Shown: piece after piece, positions 19,718-33,100 of the stretch | How the letters are laid out: every line of letters begins with the position of its first letter | Numbering within the stretch: the first letter of the stretch is position 1 | DNA from: Euglena gracilis | Lineage: Eukaryota > Euglenida > Euglenophyceae > Euglenales | Length of the DNA: 64,000 bases | Direction of reading: 5' to 3' | NCBI GenBank assembly: GCA_039621445.1 | Contig: CP154956.1 | Location: forward strand, 12,995,436 to 13,059,435 | Program-made: the position numbers and the translations under genes | The notes under the pieces: generated by a model | What the model saw: the letters and a program-made list of their open reading frames with translations, nothing else | Told to the model about the DNA's origin: nothing | The model's database searches: none

Positions 19718-19933
19718 CTATGCCGCGGTGCCATCCCAAGCCCGGGACAGCCCGGGGAGGCGAAAGCCTGGGCCCAACTCCTCGTTGCAGTACGCGGTGG
19801 GCAGCGTCGCGTGCCAGTGCGGCGGCGCGTCGACGAAGGCGAACTCCAGCGCCGTCCGCTGCCCCGGGGCGGAGGTGCTCGCCTGGGGGAGGTACAGCTG
19901 GAGCCTCTCCACCAGCCGGTCCAGCGTCTCCTT
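19718..19933 (-). CDS. Gene B, terminal exon
   Basis: There are 72 in-frame codons from a strong acceptor (pyrimidine tract then CCCGCAG, AG at 19935-19934) to TAG at 19720-19718. The start KETLDRLVERLQLYLPQAS looks helical, followed by FAFVDAPPHWHATLPTAY. It joins in frame (phase 0) to the exon at 21328-21420 through a GT-AG intron of 1394 nt. The Arg/Ala-rich alternative frame was judged spurious. I do not recognise the family. Confidence 0.65.
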   Translation of the reverse strand, partial: KETLDRLVERLQLYLPQASTSAPGQRTALEFAFVDAPPHWHATLPTAYCNEELGPGFRLPGLSRAWDGTAA

Positions 19934-20532
19934 CTGCGGGCCGGGGGAGGGGGGCACGCTTCCCCCCGGGCCCCGGGAAGCGGTCAGCTGGGGCCCAACT
20001 GACTTGCCGGCCGGGTTGGAAAGCCCAGTTGCACGGGGAGGGGGCAAAAAAAACTGGGCAAAAACAAAAATTCTTGAAGCAATTGAAATGCAAAAAAAAT
20101 ATGCAAAAACCGTGTCCCGCCCCCCCCCCCCCGCAGCAGTTTGAGGCCACACATAAATTTGTAACCTCGGCGGACACTCACTGACTTGTCAGGTGTTCCC
20201 ATGGGGGAGGGGGGGTGGGTATTGAATTGCACACCACTTCTGGGATGACAGATAGCAATTTCCCCAAATGGTTCTGTTTCGGCACGGTCGGATTCCCAGA
20301 AGACATTGAATTCGGCAGATATGGATAAAAATATAGGTGGATACATATATGGACAAGATATGGATAAATAAACTTATTGTGATGTTGAGCCCAATTGGCT
20401 TCAATGTGAATGTGATTGGGCACCCTCGGAGGGGGCGTACCCAACAAGGCTGCTTACACCGCATCATTTTTGGTTCATTTTGCCCTCAGCTCATATGGAG
20501 GGCATATTGCTCTCTGGGGGGTGATGAATGTG

Positions 20533-20838
20533 CAGGGCGGTCCTTAAGCAAAAAAAAAAAAAATCCCGTCCCGGCACAGCCGAGAAATTTTTTTGAAAAT
20601 CCATGACCGAAAAGTGGCCGTATTTTGCCCGAAACAGGTCGACTTCGGGAAAAAAAGTGATTCCTGGCACTTTTGGAACATTGCCCATCCGCCCATAGCG
20701 TCAAAAAATGCGTTTTTCGACTTTTTGGTTTTCGACCCCCGTTCAAGTCCCGGTCGATCCTTGGTCGGGGGGGCGGTCCTTAAGGGGCGGTCCTTAACGA
20801 AAAAAAAAAAAACTTCCCGTCCCTTATGGACCGCCCTG
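20533..20838. mobile_element. hAT-like MITE (CAGGGCGGTCC family)
   Basis: Left end is CAGGGCGGTCCTTAAG, right end is GGACCGCCCTG, with an exact 8-bp duplication TGAATGTG (20525-20532 and 20839-20846). The 306-bp interior is non-coding. Related sequence lies at 28636-29184 and 38095-38399. Confidence 0.85.
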
Positions 20839-21056
20839 TGAATGTGGTTGGGGATTGGTCTCCAGATTCTGGGGCTGACACTTTTAGACTTGGACTCAGA
20901 GAAAAAATGTCGGCCTTCGCAGACCTGCCCAGTGCCCAGCATACGTCGGCTTTCGCGCGACTGAGAGGGAGGTTCCTTCATGCACACGGCAGCGGTAGCG
21001 AGCGGCTACTAGCCGACTGAGGTGTCCCCCGGCCATAGCACAAGAGGTGCTATGGC

Positions 21057-21180
21057 CAGGGTTCGATATAAGGACAGGTGGGGGGGGTCCGGACCCCCCC
21101 CCCCCTGCGGGCCAGGAGGGGGGGGGGGGGGGGACACCCCCCCACCTAAACCATGTACGCCCTCCTTATATCAAACCCTG
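21057..21180. mobile_element. hAT-like MITE (CAGGGTTCGATATAAGGA family), copy 1
   Basis: Terminal inverted repeats are CAGGGTTCGATATAAGGA and TCCTTATATCAAACCCTG. The exact 8-bp duplication is GCTATGGC (21049-21056, 21181-21188). The core is G/C runs that can pair (GGTCCGGACC). Copies 2 and 3 are at 27082 and 47258. Confidence 0.9.
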
Positions 21181-21327
21181 GCTATGGCTGCCAAAACGCC
21201 CACACTTCGCCAAAAAAAAAAAAACTGCACAGAACAACACAATGGCCCTCCCAAATGCAAAAAATCTGGGGCTCTGAATGGCAATAATGACTGCATTGGG
21301 GGGGAGATAAAAGCAAATGCCGCACAC

Positions 21328-21420
21328 CCGAACGTTGCCAAGAATGACAATCTCCGGAGGGTTGAAAGTGAGGTTCACGATGAGGTTCTCGGGGATGGCC
21401 ATGCTGGAGAGCGGACGTGC
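21328..21420 (-). CDS. Gene B, internal exon
   Basis: 31 codons, phase 0 to 0, lie between TTACCCTCAG (acceptor) and CGG/GTGTGC (donor). The peptide includes MAIPENLIVNLTFNPPEIVI. Both borders are conventional, and the exon joins in frame to 19718-19933. Function unknown. Confidence 0.6.
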
Positions 21421-22333
21421 CTGAGGGTAAGACAAGGATGTGTGGGAAGCCCCCGGGGGGATCCCTCAATCTTTGAAATTTTGAACAGGTTTTCTGGTTC
21501 CTACCGCGACTCGGCCCATTTACCCAAGCTCTCGTTAGCCCTTCACTGGTCTGTTGGGACCAACATACCCCACCCCTTTCATTGGCCAAGGTTGCGCCCC
21601 CCTGCCCCCCCGAGGGTGTTGTGGCCAACACAGCTGGAGGCCAATGAACGGGGGGGGGGACAGGTTGGTGTACCTATTCAGGGGAAGTTGGGGCGAGCTG
21701 GGAAGCCGAAGGCTTCGCAGGAGGTTCATCACTGCCAGAGAGACGTGGGGTGTTGTTTGTGTGGATAAAATACGCCCTTCAAACCCCTTCCCTTTTCAGC
21801 TGGGGTTGCGGGGACCAAGCCATGGCCCAATCCATGGAAAATGATCTTGCATGTGTACGCGCAAGTGCGTGCCTGTGTGTGTGCGTGTGTGTGTGTGACT
21901 TGATGAGGCTGACGAGAATGGAACCACAATATCAAGAAGAGTGACAGGCAAGGCTCCTGTGGGGCGGGGAGCCATCGCAGACACTTACGCCGGAGGCTGG
22001 TCGGCTGTTCCCACCCATTCAGGTTCAGCGGAGGTTATGCGTGCAGATAGGAGGGCAGAGGGGTGAGGTGGCTATGGAGGGGCAGTTTGGGCAATTTGCA
22101 GGTGTCTGGCATGTGCACCTAAACACCCAGATTAGGCAACGATCTGAAATAACAACCCCCATCCACTGAGAAAAATTGGAACAAAAAGACATGTGCACAA
22201 AAAAACACATCTCTCTGGCAGACATGATTGACCCGGAAAAAACGTGGAACGAAAAAAATCTGAAAATGTTATGTTCGAGACCAGTAACTGCAAGCCCGTC
22301 CTCCACATATCGCCACCCAAGCCAGTGCGGTTA

Positions 22334-22453
22334 TCGTGGAGGTGAGGAAGGTGTGGGTGAGAAATGCGCACACTCAATCTCATTCGGACCGATAGCGCTC
22401 AAAGAGTACTTACACGATGGTCTTTGTGGTTTGTGGTACACCCAATCTGCCAT
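22334..22453 (-). CDS. Gene B, candidate first exon
   Basis: ATG at 22453-22451 opens MADWVYHKPQRPS, which either continues to about 22334 (NEIECAHF) or stops at a GTAAGT donor at 22413. Upstream sequence is AT-rich and looks intergenic. A further coding-like segment, YVEDGLAVTGLEHN, lies at about 22305-22260. How these join to the later exons is not resolved. Confidence 0.35.
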
Positions 22454-22571
22454 TTGAATTGCAAGAACGCAATTAAACATCAACAAATCACATTTGTCAT
22501 AAACAAACTATTGCAAAATTGAAACAATTTTGACAATTATTACAACAATAATTTCAGACATATCCTGGGAG

Positions 22572-22853
22572 CAGGCTTCTTTTTAAGACCCCCAGGGGGG
22601 GAGGGGGGGTCCCCCCCACCCACCCAGGGTGGCGCGGGGGGGGGGGGGGGGAGGGGGGTGGGTGGGGGGGTCCGTGCCGGACCCCCCCCTGGGGGGGGTC
22701 CCCCCGGGGGGGGGGGTCCCGCGCCAGAGGCGCTGGGAATACCTTTTCGGCGCGAAGCGCCAAAATTTTTTGAAAATTGCCTTTAACGGGCCTGATTTGG
22801 GGGGGGTCCCCCCCACCCCCCGGGGGGGGTCTTCTGACTTAAAAAGAAGCCTG
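22572..22853. mobile_element. hAT-like MITE (GGCGCC-hairpin family), copy 1
   Basis: The ends are CAGGCTTCTTTTTAAGACC and GTCTTCTGACTTAAAAAGAAGCCTG, with an exact 8-bp duplication CCTGGGAG (22564-22571, 22854-22861). The centre has long G/C runs and a TTTCGGCGCGAAGCGCCAAA hairpin. Copies 2 and 3 are at 34760 and 58082. Confidence 0.85.
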
Positions 22854-23597
22854 CCTGGGAGTGATTCCTTAGGGGGTGTTGATGATTTGATCAATGAAAT
22901 CAATATTGTTTCAAGAAGAGGTGAACCCCCAACCTCAGAAATAACCCCCCAACAAGACCCCCCCAAAATAAGACCTCCACTAATAAGACCCCCCCCCTGA
23001 CGGCGCAAAGCCAAGGACGGGAAATTACTGAAACCCTTCTTTCAGATGCAAGAATGATGGAATTTTGAAAATTTTTCGAAATCTTGAAGTGCAAAAAAAA
23101 CACATGGTAAATGTCAACTTATATCAATTATTCATGGCGTGATGCGCCAAAGGAAAATTTTTTTAGCATTCTGGGATCTGAAAACGCGGGTCGGGCAAGA
23201 AAAAATCCAAAAATAAGACTGGTGTTTTCCAGAAATGGGCCCAAAATAAGACCCAGGTCATATTTTGGGGGGGTTAAAAAAATTATAAACCACATGAGAA
23301 CGAACACCAAAAAAAGTTGTCCAATCAAGAGTGAATGAAATTGCCACATCCAGAGATACTGCCATCCTGTTCTATGACCAACAGAGGTGGGGTGATAATA
23401 ATTTTGCACCAACTGCTAGATGATTGAGGGTCCGATATGCGTGCTGTCGATGGGCAAGAGACTAAACCCTGCGTGACAACTGGAAATAGGGGAAGTGGTG
23501 CCAGCACATGCACTGGCACGCACAGCGCCGAGAGATGCGATGCGATGCATGACAGGTTGCAGGAAGTGGAGGCACCCCCCCGGGGGGGGGGGGGGGG

Positions 23598-23706
23598 CTA
23601 CACGGGGCCCGCCGGGGTGGAGTCGAAGAGGCGGTGGAAGTCGGCGGGGCCGGGCACGGTGGCCCCGAACACGGCGGCCTGCAGCAGCCCGAACACCGCG
23701 GCGGTC
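23598..23706 (-). CDS. Phosphate permease terminal exon
   Basis: [20 protein letters not shown], then a hydrophilic tail ending AGPV and TAG (23600-23598). Preceding intron end is CTGTTGAT. A last hydrophobic helix is usual at the PHO4 C-terminus. A run of 17 C and then G bases follows the stop on the minus strand. Confidence 0.82.
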
Positions 23707-24563
23707 ATCAACAGCGCCGCCCCGCGAATGACCGAACCCCCCCCCCCGACACGGGCGGCCCTCGAGGACGTGAGACCTGAATGGGTCTGACGTTGGTGGG
23801 GTAGTGATTGCAATAATTGTTGTCATTGTTGCAATAATTTGTTAGTACAACTTTGTGATGAAGCCAGATGCACACTGGCGCGCTGGTAGAAGCCCCCCTC
23901 CCCCAAAGAGGAGTTTGCAGCTCCCCCCCACATTTTTGTGCACGATTTCGAAGGTTTTGGACGTTTCCTCCGGCTGCCTCCATGCCTGCTTTGCTGCCCT
24001 AATTATTATGAAGCACTCGCTGCTGCAATTTTGGGTGGGAAAACCAAAACACACTCAAAACTTCCAAAAATCCAGGGTCAACTAGTCAAATGATATGCAA
24101 AAGGCTTCACGTTGGAGCTTCTTTTGAAGCTGTCAATCATTGACCTTTCGGGACGGCTTCTCTGGTGTACGGTTATCATCAGTGGTGCAAAGAATGAAAT
24201 GAGGCGCTTCCACAACTGCGTTCCAAGCAGGCGGTTTTTTTACCAACCCCGGGGTGGGGTCGGCTAAAATACAGCCTGGTTCCAAAAGCACCTGATCCGG
24301 CCCCTGGCATTCTAACAGAGCAACACGAGACATATGACCAACGCAAAAGCACAAATGCATAGATTCCTGTGGGGGATCTTTATGCCTGTCCTATTTATAT
24401 AGCTGCTTGTGTCATCGGAACCCACTAGGACTGAACTTGCAAACCACATTTTTGAGGCCACAGCTGCAGTGTGGCGGGAAAAGCACATGCTGGAACGGTG
24501 AGCACGAGGCATCAGCAGGCTGCTATCTTTTGCATGAGCAATTCCTGGGGTAGGGGGGACAGG

Positions 24564-24602
<39 letters not shown>

Positions 24603-24630
24603 GTGCTGTGCGTTGCGTGTGTGTGCGCGC

Positions 24631-24662
<32 letters not shown>

Positions 24663-27600
24663 GTATGTGTGTGCGTGTGCGTGTGTGCGTGTGCGCGCGT
24701 GCGTGTGTGTGTTGTGTGGGGGATCATTCCATGGTGAGGACGATATACACCCTCTTTTAAGCGGAAGCAATTGCCATCCAGGGAGGCTCCTGGTTTAGAA
24801 ATCAATGTCAGACAAAAAACAAGCAAACAAACAAATAGCCCAATTCCCTTGTCCAGCCAGCAAACACAAGACAGCAGCCTAGACACCACGCCACGCCGGA
24901 GAGGGTCTGCCAGTTCACTTCAGGCCAATGTTTCATCGCACCACACACAACAGTGCCTCAGACTTCCGGGCAATTCGAAGACCCCATAATACCCATCCCT
25001 GGGGAGTCACGTTTGTGGCCCAAATGACAGCTCCTCCTCCTTGGATGCGTATTACACGGGTGCAGCTCACGTTGAACGAAAACAATCCTGTCGACGCATC
25101 GGGTGGTTTTGGGTGACACGCCCCCCCTCCTTCCCCCTGGACCGTCGCTGGTAGTGGTCGCTGGACAAGGGAGGGGCCCTGGAAGATCACACGGTGGTTG
25201 TGTCATTTGGGGTGGGGGGCAACCCCTGGAAACACGGCTGGCCTGGCCCACCTCCCGCCACCCGAACTGGGCCACCGCCACCCCTGCGATGCCGCCCACC
25301 GCGCAGTGCGTCGTGGACACCGGGATGGCCATCGCCGTGGCGAGCAGCACCGACAGCACCGTCGCCATTGAACGCAGGCCCGGGACTGACAACAGGGGCA
25401 GCTGACCACGAGCTGACTGCAGGATGACTGCTGGCTGACCACTGGATGACCGCTGGCTGACCGCTGGCTGACCACTGGATGACCGCTGGCTGACCGCTGG
25501 CTGACCGCTGGCTGACCGAATGCCCGGTACTTGGGTTGGTGTGACAAGTGTGGGGGTCAAGCAACGTTCGACAGAAGGAGAGGTGGGAGGGCCCACCACC
25601 AAAACAGTGGCATGGCAAGTGGAGGGTCTGGAAAACCCTGAAAACCCTGAAAAAAAGGGGGGGACACCCTCTTCTGTAACCTCCTTATGTTGGATCCTAG
25701 GGTCACATGTCTGGGGTTCTGGTGGCACAAAAATGGACAGCTGCTGAGCTGCTGGCACATCCACAGGAAAAGTCACTGCTTGCTCCATTACCCCCAACGG
25801 GCAATCGGGAAGAAAGCACAAAGCACTGAAAGAATGACAGGTGGAGGCAATCACCTGAAAAAAAAAAGAGTAGGATCGGACGAACGCACTTCTGCATCAC
25901 ACTTGCATTTTAAAAGTCTCACTTATCAAAGGCATGGCACCAGATTCCCTCTCTGTCCAAGAGGGTAGCCTATTCCCGGAATGCAGACGGACGCTCTGGC
26001 AGTGTTTACACAGGATGCATAAGTATCTGCCCAGGTTGGTCAGTCCTGTCCCACCCCCCCAAGTACATAACTAGGGGTATGCTATTTAAAACAGTTTTTT
26101 AAACTCAAAAAAAATCTGTAAAAGCACCATTTTTTTGCTGAATTTTCAAATATTTCCCCGCTCTACGTGCCGTGGACACCAGTTCAATTTAATTGTAATT
26201 CATTTGGCGTTTTGTTGAATCATCCTGTGTCTCTTTTAGAGAAGAGAAAACCGTTCTCAGATGGAGGTTCCTCAGGGACGTACGCAGATCATTTTGGGCA
26301 ACTGAATAATCGGCCAGGGGGGCACATACTTGGAGGGGGGGGCGTGTTTTGGGGGGGGGGGGGGATATGACAAATGCCAACCTGTGTCCCAAGGTAAAAG
26401 AAGGAGCGAGTGAGTTGGCGGTTAGGCGGGCTGCCACCAGGCCTGGTCTCGGACGCCACCGCCCGTTGCGGGGTAATGACGGCGATCTCCACCCCCAGCG
26501 TGCGCATCACCCGGTGCCCGTACGGAAACAGGGGTGGCTATGTGTGTGAGTGAGACTGGCTGGGCGTCCACGTGAAGGCAGTTGGGTGGAACAGAACACT
26601 GAAGGCTGTTTGTTCTCGACAACCTTGAATCCTTGCTGTGGTGTGCCCTTGTTGTCACTTAAAAACACACCAGGTTTGCATTAGCAGCAACAAAAACGAC
26701 ACATTTATGTGCCAGATTGTGTGGATAAAACCGAGTGCTTCTGGACCACATTCTTTTTCAGTTCCGTTATTGAGTTGTCTGTGTTGCCATTGCTTTCGAG
26801 GGGGTACCGCACCGCGTGAATAAAAACCAACCAACAACTCACCGCACTGAAATCGTCACCGCACAGGGTGGGAGGCTCCTCCTGGGCGTGGCCAGCCCCA
26901 CCAGGATGCCGCCTGCGCCGACACCCAGCACCCAGTAGGGGATGGTCGGGCTGCCGGCGGGGCAGCGCGCCTCGTAGGAGTCGATCATGGCGGCGTGGGG
27001 GCAGGCGGGGGGCCAGGCCGCACCCTCCCCTTCCCCCGGGACAACTGGCGCCCGACAAGCCGGCTGGGCACTGGGGGGGACCAGGGTTCGATATAAGGAC
27101 AGGTGGGGGGGGGGTGGTCCGGACCCCCCCCCTGCGGGCCAGGAGGGGGGGGGGGGGGGGGGGACACCCCCCCACCTAAACCATGTACGCCCTCCTTATA
27201 TCGAACCCTGGGGGGGACCCTGAAGGCTTCCCGGGCTCTGTTTTTGCGGCTTCAGGGTGTCCAGTCCTCGACCTTCACCTCGATAGCACAGGATCTATTT
27301 TTAGACCCTGCAGGATAGAACAGGATCCGTTTTTAGACCCCTGCAGGGTGGCACAGGATCTATGTATAGACCCCTGCAGGGATCTGCTTTTAGAACCCTG
27401 GAAGAGCTGTGGCGTGGTTTCCCAATGTGGACCCTGACAGGTTCTCGGGCGTGACGGTGTCCCGGGGGGGGGGGGGGATGATTTAGGTACACAGGCAGTG
27501 GATCAGATGGGGTAGAGGGCGACAGAATCACGGATTGGGTTGGTACGGGATTCCCACAAGTCATAACCAATCGGTCACTCCCTCACTCTCATCCGCCACA

Positions 27601-30099
27601 ATTCCTGGCTATTTTTTGGGGAAATGTTTTGCGCCTTGTGTGAAATATAAAAGGCAACGAGTCTAGCACTTTTCAGCGCCTTTGGGAAAGAAAATTCTTG
27701 CCAGGTGGGGGTTTCACCTGACACCAAAAAAATGGTTCATCCTGGAGACTTTTAACCCTTGCTGTCATCTTCAGAAAGTTGCCACCTGCGGCTGTCCTCG
27801 TTGATTAGGGAGCTTGAGAAATTGCCCATTTACCTTCTACCGATACCATCTTGGACCCTTTGTGCGACGTTTTGTCAAAGCATCTGAAAACCATTAACTG
27901 TTGCTGTTGGTGCATTTGCTCAAAATAATACCAACAAAGAGTATTCAAAGGGACTGCAAAGCAAGAGTATCTCGGGAAAAAAAGCTTCAGACCTGGTGTT
28001 GTACCAGCAGGTGACCAGAATTTATTCTTTGCACCAGGGAGTGTTGCAGTTTTTCCCCCTACCGCGCCTAGCACGAAGCGACATCCACTGCCCAATCACT
28101 GTGGGGGATGGAACAAAGCACCTTAGAATTCATTCAACGCAAAATTATGTGAAAAAGTTCAAAGTTACAATTCTGCAAAGAAATATAAGTGATGCAAAAA
28201 ATGCAAGGTATGCAACTTGCCCCCCCATCCCCGCCCGGTACCAGCCCCCTCCTGGGCAGGGGCCGATGGCATTCCCGACGTCGTTGGCGCCGTGGACGAA
28301 GGACTCCGTGGCGGCCACCACCCAGCACAGTGGTTTCCACAGCTCCTCCGCCGCCACCCGCTCCGCGCTCAGCCCCGCGTAGATGTCCCCCGCGAGGGGC
28401 GGCCGCCCTGCACACCACCCTGGCCGCCGGGCAAGCACCTATGGTCATCCAGAGTCCCAGACCCAGTCACGCCCAGTCACGCCCAGTCACGCTTCCGGGT
28501 TTGACATAACGTCTGGCCAACTTTCTGGCGACCTTTGGCCATTACCGCCTCTCCCATCCATCCATTCAATGAAAAATTCAAAATATTGTATATTTTGGCT
28601 AAAACGGGCTATCATCAGACCTGTCCACCCGTCCACAGGGCGTTGCTCAAGGACTCCCTTGGGGGGGGGTCCAGCTCAGAGGCTGGAAAACTTGGGCTGG
28701 CTGGAAAAAGGCTGCTGGCTGACCCGCCCCCCCCCCCCATAGGGATCCTGGGGGCTGGTGTTAGGCCCAACCCGGGTCGAACTGGGTACCCCCCAAAAAA
28801 TCGAAATTACAGAAATGTCAAAAAAAAAACAACCCTGCCAATTAAGGGAAAAAATCGATTTTTTTGATCCCAAAGATTCCCTTTTCCAACCCATTTTTGC
28901 CATTTTTTGGTCCATTTTTGCACCCCTGAAAGCGAAAAATCCGTCGTTGGGTAAATAAACTCGAGGGACCCAGGAAAAGGGCTGCTGATTGGAAAAAGGC
29001 TGCTGGCTGGCTGGAACAAATTTCCTTTAGCAGCGCTCTGCCACCCAGAACGGCAAAAATGTGTTTTCGACTTTATTCGACCCCATTCGACGTTGGCCGC
29101 CCTTAAGCCTAAGGGTAGTCCTTCCTTGAGGGGCGAGGGGCGGACCTCGACAAACAAAAACCCTGTTCCATATGGACAGCTCTGGTACAAGGATGTGAAA
29201 TCATCCTTGCTGTGAAGAGAGAGGTTCATTTCTGAGGGGGTTTCAAAACTGAATCCTTCCGACTCTCTATTCCCAAAAAAAGGAAGAGGCTTCCGAAATC
29301 TTCATGAAAAATAATAAATAAATAAATAAAAACGAAATACCTGAAACTTCGCAGATCCTCGGGCAACTGCTTCGGCAGCAGTGGTATGACTGACTGAAGT
29401 GTGGCAGCCACTGCGTGGCTCTTAAATGGTGGGTTGAATGCACAATTGAGTATGGAGATGAACAGGTGCATGCAAATGAACCAATTTGAGAGAGTGCAAT
29501 GCTCTGGAGAAAATAAATTGGGTGAGTATTATTATTGAGTTAAGGAGAGCGAGATACTGCAACTTATACCACATTGAAACAAAGGGAAATTCGAAGTGTG
29601 AAATAAAAAGGCTGAGTTTCTCCTTGGGGTCCAAAGAAGCATCAACCCTTTTTGAGAAATCAAACTGCCCATCATTCACAGATGAGCGACCACTGATCAA
29701 CTGTCTGGATCAAGTTCCCTGAAGGTGACAAAAAAGGGGCATATACCAAAAACCCCCGTCAAGCAACAGCAAAGCGCATACCCCCCCCCCCGAAAGTTAC
29801 CACCTGGTAAATACTTGACTGTTTCCCTGTGGGGTAGTACAGGTGGAATGCCTCCGAATGACTTCCTCAACAAACAGCCAAGTGGCATCGTCTGCCACAC
29901 CTCTAATGAGGAGGACTGCCATTTATCTCGCCATTGCTGACTTCCGACCCCAGAGGAGGGCTCGGCATCCAGACACGAGCAGAACACACACGTTGTGAAC
30001 GTTGAATGTATTCACCACGTGCCCAAGCACTGACACACAGACACACATTCACATTTGTACACACACACACACACACTCACACCCTTTACATGCACACCG

Positions 30100-30173
<74 letters not shown>

Positions 30174-33100
30174 CAACAGATTTCTTCCCCACCCCTGTGG
30201 GGAGTGTTTACTTGAGGGAATCTGGTCATTTCCTTTCAAACAAAACCGATTTTTTCCATACACACAAACCGTTGGCACCAGAATCAGGGTTTTTCTCAGG
30301 GGGGGGGCAGCCCAAAAAAGGTGCTGGGTGGGTGAAAAAAAGAACGCAGGTGCTGGACCCCTGCCAGGGCAGGATGGGAAGGCCTGGTGGGGGGTCGACC
30401 CCCCCCACCACCCACCACAGCATTTTCCCCGATTTAGGGAAAAAGGGGATTTTGGCTAAATAAAAATTGAGAAAATGTTGAATTTTTGGAAGGTGTGAAA
30501 AAATGGGGTTTTGGGTGGCTTTTGGGGGGACCCCGTACATGGCCCAAAATGGGTCAAAAAAACACCTGGCGCCGAAAAAATTTGTTCGGGTCCAAAAATT
30601 GGTGCTCCCGGAAATACGGGAAGAGGTGGTGGGGAGGGTCGACCCCCCCCCCCCCAACCCACCACCCTGGCTGTTCGGCCGATTCCCGTTCTGCCCTGAC
30701 CCCTGCCCCAGTGGTGGGGCGGGCCAGCCAGCCGACAGCTGGACCTGATTTTGGTCCAACCCGGCTTCGCCGGCTGGCCCAACTGTATTTCAGCGGACCC
30801 CCGATTGGAGCTGTTGACGGTCAGCCTCGGTTGCCAAAGGTGCTGGCTGGGCTGGGTGGACCCCCACCCCCGGGGCCTCCGGCTTCAGAAACGTTTGGCC
30901 ATCACCGCCTCTCCCATCCCACCACGCAATGCAAAATCCAAAATATTGCATATTTTGGCGAAAAACGGGCCAACTTTGGGGTGGGGGGGATGATTTCTGG
31001 CATCAGGGCGTTGCGTAAAGACTCCCTGGGGGTTCCAGCTCAGAGGCTGAAAACCTTGGGCTGACTGGAAAAAGGCTAAATCCCTGACCACGCACATACA
31101 CACTCACAATAATGATGTCACACACCTGAAATGGAGGACTATGGGGGCGAGCAAACTGCGGGTGGGGTTGTTGTGCCAAAGGCAAGGGTATTGTGGTAAG
31201 CAAGGGAGGGAATGAAGCTGGGGCAAATATGCAGCAGTTTGCAACAAATATGCAGAAAAACAACCATTTCAGGGTTTTGGTAAATGAAGAAGGAACAGCT
31301 GGAACTGACCTACTTCATTGATACACAAAGCATCGATGACAATATATACATTGCACGTGAACCGAAACTGGAAAAAATCTGACGCAACTGGAGATACAGA
31401 GTGTGGGAAAAAATTCCCACGGGTTTCCTACGACCATGCTGGCCCCTCTCTGGACACAGCCACCAACCGTTGACAATCGCCGAACTGTGCCTGAATGTTC
31501 CCCTCCGCCGCGGGATCTGGCAGTGGGTTGGGGGCAGGCCATCAAGCCAGCCGGAAATGGAGATCCCTCCCATGGGAGGAGAGAAAACACGACGATCTGG
31601 CAGAGTACTGCTGGAGCAAATGTCACAAATGGGCGGAGCCTGTTGCTGTGCATTGCGACTGTTGCGCTGGCCCCAAGTCTCGGTGCTTGGGGCCTCAGCT
31701 GGCCCCAAGCACCACAGCATCTGCCACGTGTGGTCAGGTGTACGCACCTGAGAGCTTTCCCAAAACCGCTTTATTTCTTCCATTCTCAACGACAGCCCAC
31801 GTCGTGCCAAACGCCATTTCAGGCAATGCTGCGATTGGGTGTCACCCACCTCACCATATGGCAGTCAAATGCGCCAAAGAGACTGAACCTATCGATGTGT
31901 AACACATTGAAGATATTGGGAGCTATTCTACACTCTATTCGGGGGACAGCAACCCCGATCAGGAAACTTTATTAAACCAGTTTTGCTTCTGCTGAGAATG
32001 TCCTGAATCGTAAAAAAGCCCATATGATACAAGAGTGCTGACAAACCACATTGGCTACATATTGGGTGAGCCCAAAATCGAGCTGGGGTGCTGGGCAAAG
32101 AAGCCTTTTTTGTTAGTGGAATTGCCCTTTCTCGGACTCCAATCCAAAAGAATGCTCAGAAAAGGAAAGAAAAAGCTCTGGGGAGGCAAAAAAAAACACA
32201 CTCATCCTTTTTCAGAAAAAGGCCAGCAAAAAGGTGGCAGGTGGTCAGCCTGTCAGCCTGAAAGGGCTGCGCATCGAGGTGGGACTCCTCCCCCAGGCTA
32301 TCGACGGAGTTGTGCGACTGGGAGAGAGGATGCGGGGGCAGAGTGGGTGGTTGGGAACCAGGGGCACCTTTGACAAGGGGGCAGAGAAATGGGTTCTGCA
32401 ATGCCCGGGTTGGGGGTGGAATCCCCCAAGGTCCCCGGGGGGGGATTGGCACAAAAAAATAAAAAAAATGGATAAAAAATACAGATGGAAGAAATTGGCG
32501 GCCTCGGCCAAAATGGTAATACACACACACACACACACACACACACAATTACATACATATATGGCAGGTGGGAACTTCGAGGCCCTCCGGGGGGGGGGGG
32601 TCTGAAGTTCACCCCACAATGGCCACCTAACCCTGACCCTAACCCTAACCCTAACCCTAACCCGAAATCTAACCCTAACCCGGACCCTAATCCTAGGATT
32701 AGGGTTAGGGTTAGGGTTAGGGTTAGGGTTAGGGTTAGGGTTAGGGTTAGGGTTATGGTTAGGGTTAGGGTTAGGTGGTCATCGTGGGGGGAACTTCGAG
32801 ACCCCCGGGGGGGGGGGGTCTCGAAGTTCCCACCTGCCATATACACATACACATACAGATACATACATATACATACATGTACACATGTACATATACATGT
32901 ATAATATATGTGTGTGGCAGGATTTTGTTCCGCCAACTTTTTTTTCTGGGAAAACAGGGCTGTATTCAAAAATTTCCCAAAAAAATTGACAGTCGCGGCC
33001 AAGAGGACCCAAAAAGTATTCAGCCCGTTTCCACGATATTGCCAATCAGGCCCCCCTCTCCGTGCGGGCCACAGGCGGCCCCTGACCCGGGCTTGGGCAC

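Noticed and set aside
19698-20177. Arg/Ala-rich alternative frame over the gene B terminal exon
   Set aside because: Typical off-frame composition of a GC3-rich exon. The chosen frame joins in phase to the upstream exon.
24958-25854. 298-codon minus-strand ORF
   Set aside because: Only the part at 25244-25369 is coding (permease exon). The rest reads through a minisatellite and intron sequence.
32621-32775. Chromosome end or telomere-telomere fusion
   Set aside because: It is internal, and repeat orientation is CCCTAA then TTAGGG, opposite to a fusion, with long inverted flanks.
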